This document shows positions 25,330-33,811 of a DNA stretch of 33,811 bases, piece by piece. Made by a program: the position numbers and the translations under genes. The notes beneath the pieces are model-generated. The model ran no database searches and was not told the DNA's origin. It saw nothing but the letters and a program-made list of their open reading frames with translations. The DNA comes from Anaeromyces robustus (Eukaryota > Neocallimastigomycota > Neocallimastigomycetes > Neocallimastigales > Neocallimastigaceae): positions 1 through 33,811 of the forward strand of contig MCFG01000544.1 in NCBI GenBank assembly GCA_002104895.1, given 5' to 3'. Position 1 is the stretch's first letter. The number at the start of each line of letters is the position of its first letter.

Positions 25330-26826
25330 CTACAATAATAAAAAGCATAGGTAAATACAAGCAACAACAAAAGTTGAACTAACACTTATTAAATATAAAA
25401 TGATAATCAAAGATTTAGAATCGTTAATTTCTTCTGATTCTATATTAATTTCCTCATTATTTTCACTTTCCAATTCCTTTTTTATTTCTTCTTCTTTGTC
25501 ATAATCATTCATTGGTTGTTCCATTTCATTATTTCCGTTTTTTGGTTGTTGTTCATTATCATTATTTTCTTTTTTAGTCATATAATTATTTAGAATATTA
25601 TCATTTGAAGATAATAAATAATTGTAATTTAAGTTATTATTATAAGAAATATCCATGTAGTTTAGAGAATTATTGTACTTTAAGTTATTATTATTATAAG
25701 AAATATCCATGTAGTTTAGAGAATTATTGTACTTTAAGTTATTATTATTATAAGAAATATCCATGTAGTTTAGAGAATTATTGTACTTTAAGTTATTATT
25801 ATTATAAGAAATATCCATGTAGTTTAGAGAATTATTGTAAATATTATAATTATAATATTCATAATCATTATAATACTTTCTTTGATTAAAAAATGATAGA
25901 TTTTTTTCATTTATCATTATTTCAGAAGTATTTCCACTATCATCATCTGTAATAGAATTAAAAAGTTCTACATAAAATGATTCTTTGTCAGGCATACCAT
26001 ATAATTGTAAAATAGTAATACTTTGTATATATAAAAAAAACATTAAAGAAGTGGTTATTGTATAAATCAATATTCCCCAAATATCATGTATTTTCCTATC
26101 TTTTGGAGGAATATATTTTAAATCTTTAGTACTTGAATTATTAATTGAAGTTATAGATAGTTTCGAATTTTCATTTAAATCCTTAAGTGATGTTTTAGAT
26201 ATTTTTAGATTTTCATCAAGATCATCATCTAATACTGCAGTTTTTAAAATCTTTGAGTTTTTATATAAATCATCAGTAATTGATGTTTTAGATGATTTTA
26301 AGTTTTTTTCTAAATTTACATTAATATTATTTCCTTCCTCATATACCTCATATATATTTATATTTTCAAATAAACCATTATTTATAACTTCTCTTTCTCT
26401 TTCAGATATTATTAAATTTTTATCTAAATCATCAGTAATTGATGTTTTAGATGATTTTAAGTTTTTTTCTAAGTTTACATTAATATTATTTCCTTCCTCA
26501 TATATATTTATATTCTCATATAAACCGTTATTTATAACTTCTTTTTCTCTTTCAGATATTATTAAATTTTTATCTACTTCATCATTTAATGATGAAATAT
26601 TAAAAATCTTTGAGTTTTTATCTGAATTATCAATAATTGATGTTTTAGATGATTTTGAATTCTTTTCTAAATTTACATTAATATTACTTTCAACTTCATA
26701 AATATTTATATCGTTATTTATAATTTCATTTTCAGATATTTTTGTATTTGCTTCTATGTTATCATTTATATTTACAGAATTAAGTATATTTACACTATCT
26801 TTTAAACTATTACAGTCTGAATCCAT
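25330..26826 (-). CDS. Asn/Lys/Ser-rich protein with two membrane segments; possibly N-terminal part of a larger gene
   Basis: 498 residues from the ATG at 26826. Residues 1-235 are hydrophilic with two to three diverged copies of a block containing NINVNLEKNLKSSKTSITDD and IISEREREVINNGLFENINI. A first membrane segment follows IPPKDRKIHD (about 246-270, IWGILIYTITTSLMFFLYIQ). A long polar loop contains four 18-residue tandem repeats (SLNYMDISYNNNNLKYNN). A Glu-rich stretch precedes a second hydrophobic segment that ends at the stop. Helix - large loop - helix, with P-K-x-R before the first helix, recalls the N-terminal part of choline-transporter-like (CTL/Slc44) proteins, but the conserved C-terminal half is absent, so this is a weak suggestion. 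The stop lies within TT|GTAGGT, a plausible donor in the phase used by the LRR exons downstream, so the frame may instead be a first exon. Confidence 0.72.
   Translation of the reverse strand: MDSDCNSLKDSVNILNSVNINDNIEANTKISENEIINNDINIYEVESNINVNLEKNSKSSKTSIIDNSDKNSKIFNISSLNDEVDKNLIISEREKEVINNGLYENINIYEEGNNINVNLEKNLKSSKTSITDDLDKNLIISEREREVINNGLFENINIYEVYEEGNNINVNLEKNLKSSKTSITDDLYKNSKILKTAVLDDDLDENLKISKTSLKDLNENSKLSITSINNSSTKDLKYIPPKDRKIHDIWGILIYTITTSLMFFLYIQSITILQLYGMPDKESFYVELFNSITDDDSGNTSEIMINEKNLSFFNQRKYYNDYEYYNYNIYNNSLNYMDISYNNNNLKYNNSLNYMDISYNNNNLKYNNSLNYMDISYNNNNLKYNNSLNYMDISYNNNLNYNYLLSSNDNILNNYMTKKENNDNEQQPKNGNNEMEQPMNDYDKEEEIKKELESENNEEINIESEEINDSKSLIIILYLISVSSTFVVACIYLCFLLL
25635..25841 (-). 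repeat. 54-bp coding tandem repeat, about four copies
   Basis: Nearly identical 54-base units (18 codons) in the loop of the two-helix protein. The first copy met on the plus strand lacks one triplet. The repeat also creates an open frame on the plus strand, which is a shadow. Confidence 0.9.
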
Positions 26827-27778
26827 GATTATTATTAATATTTCATCATAATTATTATAAATTAGAAATTAGATATGATAAATATCTATATGAATTATTA
26901 TTAAGTATTATTGATACAAAGGCTAATTTATTGAATGGTCTTCTAATAATGTAAAAAAAAAAATAATTTTTGAACTTTTGTTATTTTTTTTATTGAATAT
27001 GATATTATTAAAAATATAAAAATCATTATTTAATAAAAAAAATATCTTAAGTTTAAAAATTAGTTTTTAAAAAAAAGTATAATTTTTTAATTATCCTTTA
27101 ATGAATTTTATTGTTTATTTAAATTATAGTTTTTTAAATTTCATAAAGTAATAATCTATTAAAAAAATTAAATAAGTAACCAGAGACAAAGTTTATTATC
27201 TATATATTTAAGTAACCAAAAAATATTAATGAAAACCAAATTAAAAAATCTTTCATCTAATATTAAATCATAAAAAAAAAATTATAATTGTTATAAATTA
27301 TTTAATAAATCAAATAAGTAATTAATTAAAAGTTTATAAATTATTTTTTTAAGTATTTAAAATATTCAGATATAAAGATTTATATTATTTTTGTAAAAAA
27401 AAAATTTATTAAAATTTTTTTTACTTTTTTTATTTATTTATCAAAATATAAATAATTTATTTTTTATTACATCCAATAATAAAGATTTATTTTATTAAAT
27501 AAAATTTTTTTTTTAATTAATTATTTTTTTTTAATTATTTATTTAATATAAATTAATAGAAGAAAAAAAAATTTTAAGTAATAAATAAAGTAAAAAAAAA
27601 AAGAAAAAAAATTTTTTTTAATATTTTAATTACTTGTGCTATAATTTTTGATAAAAAAAAAATATAAAATTAATGAACAAAAAAAAAAATAAATAAATCA
27701 TATATATAAATTTATACATAACATAATTAAAAAAAAAAATATTTATAGAAAAAAAAGAAAAATTAAAAAAAAAAAAAA
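26827..27778. promoter_or_regulatory. Shared upstream region of two divergent genes
   Basis: 952 bases separate the ATG of the minus-strand two-helix gene from the first ATG of the plus-strand repeat gene. Only A/T-rich sequence with long A and T runs is visible; no TATA box or CCAAT box is convincing in this composition. Calling it a bidirectional promoter is positional inference. Confidence 0.35.
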
Positions 27779-32887
<5,109 letters not shown>

Positions 32888-32999
32888 GTAATAAATAATT
32901 AAAAATTTCATATATATAATATAATTATATAATATATATTTATTTTATTTTATTAAATATATCATAAATAATACTATTTAAAAACTTTTTATGACTAAG

Positions 33000-33811
33000 G
33001 TGATGGTTATTATCTTGAAGATATTGACAAAAATAATAAAGGTAATTTATATCTATGCGATAGAGAAAAATTTACCTGTAATAAATTGGACATATCAAAA
33101 ACAAAAGGTTATTTTATATCACAAAGAAAAGATAATGAAAAATTATCAATATATTAAATGTGATGGAAAAGAATGTGAATTATAAATTTAAAAATCTTAA
33201 TTATAAATGTAATTCAGTTGGTGAATTGGTATTCAATGGTCATATTTATTTTTGTTCTAATTCGAATGATGAGTATTTATTTGATTAAAGATATAATGAT
33301 AAGGAAATAATCATTGAAAATCTTAATAATAACATTTTTGGTGCTGGTGAAACTAGTGATTATATAATTGTGATACAATCAAATAATAAAATAATTCCAA
33401 AAGACATGTCAGTTGTATGTATAACAATTAAAATTAAAATATAATTATATATTAAAATACTTAATTATATATAATAGAACAATATTAATAAAAATTTATC
33501 TTATTATTAATATATATAATTTTTTTTTTCATTTATTTCAATAGTCATGATAATATTATATAATTAAATATATTATGTGATTTTCTAAAATAAAAATAAT
33601 TCCCTAAGAAATACATTATGACAGGAATATTTGCATTTAAAAAAGTTATTATAATGAAAAAGAATTATGCATTAATAGACGATGAAGAAATTCAAAATGG
33701 TTTAACATATGAATTACATGACATTTTACTTTATTATTGTGCTTATGAATGTTCCAGTACTACTGGATATTTAAAATATAATAATACTAAATTAGTTTAG
33801 TTGTTTGATGT
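33000..33811 (+). pseudogene. Third A-B cassette copy of the repeat protein, decayed, running off the window
   Basis: A3 (33000-33414) starts in the expected phase after acceptor GACTAAG with DGYYLEDIDKNNKGNLYLCD and contains KGYFISQRKDN, but then needs a frame change at an A run near 33137 to reach YIKCDGKECEL. It hits TAA, changes frame again to YKCNSVGELVFNG, and meets another TAA after EYLFD. Its length is not a multiple of three. B3 (about 33600-33800) aligns with B1 over GIFAF, LIDDEE and YYCAYECSSTTGYLKYNNTK, lacks a usable 5' part and ends in TAG. At least three disruptions over 400 bases make this copy non-functional as read, unless the assembly is poor here. Confidence 0.65.

Noticed and set aside
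25605-25889. 94-codon plus-strand frame with a Tyr/Lys/Cys repeat
   Set aside because: It is the antisense shadow of the 54-bp tandem repeat in the two-helix protein.

Overview
The window reads as nuclear DNA of an anaerobic gut fungus (Neocallimastigomycota). By eye it is extremely A+T rich, with kilobases of near-pure A/T spacer, long (AAT)n/(TTA)n arrays, Asn-rich coding sequence and many short spliceosomal introns. Two genes of clear bacterial ancestry (an NlpC/P60 cell-wall peptidase and a family 3 amino-acid-binding protein) and a Cys-rich repeat protein resembling the fungal scaffoldins fit that phylum. A dictyostelid was considered because of the base composition, but the intron density and the bacterial-type genes fit a rumen fungus better. 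The assignment is inference; no rRNA or tRNA gene is present to anchor it.

Layout. 1-2226 (+): 3'-truncated Ty1/copia Gag-protease-integrase fragment. 3914-4786 (-): secreted NlpC/P60 peptidase with a C-terminal repeat domain. 5978-6856 (-): amino-acid-binding protein with a signal peptide and a GPI-like tail, broken by one TAG. 6857-19421: long spacer holding a 58-codon membrane ORF, a perfect 26-bp-arm hairpin, eroded coding remnants, a 256-bp element with 13-bp terminal inverted repeats, a 44-codon ORF and many simple repeats. 19422-20184: two further coding relics. 21862-24898 (-): a 13-exon ladder in which each internal exon encodes one leucine-rich repeat and every intron is phase 2. 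25330-26826 (-): Asn/Lys/Ser-rich protein with two membrane segments. 27779-33811 (+): a Cys-rich secreted repeat protein built from a four-exon cassette (A-B-C-D) present twice, plus a decayed third copy running off the window.

The genes share a theme. The peptidase, the binding protein, the LRR protein and the Cys-rich repeat protein all look like surface or secreted proteins of a fungus living among bacteria and plant fibre. Several are damaged: an in-frame TAG in the binding protein, an in-frame TAA in the last LRR exon, and a frameshift plus a dead third cassette in the repeat gene. The locus is either decaying or carries assembly errors at A/T runs; reads and transcripts would tell. All exon models were built by hand from splice signals, reading phase and internal homology, without transcript data.
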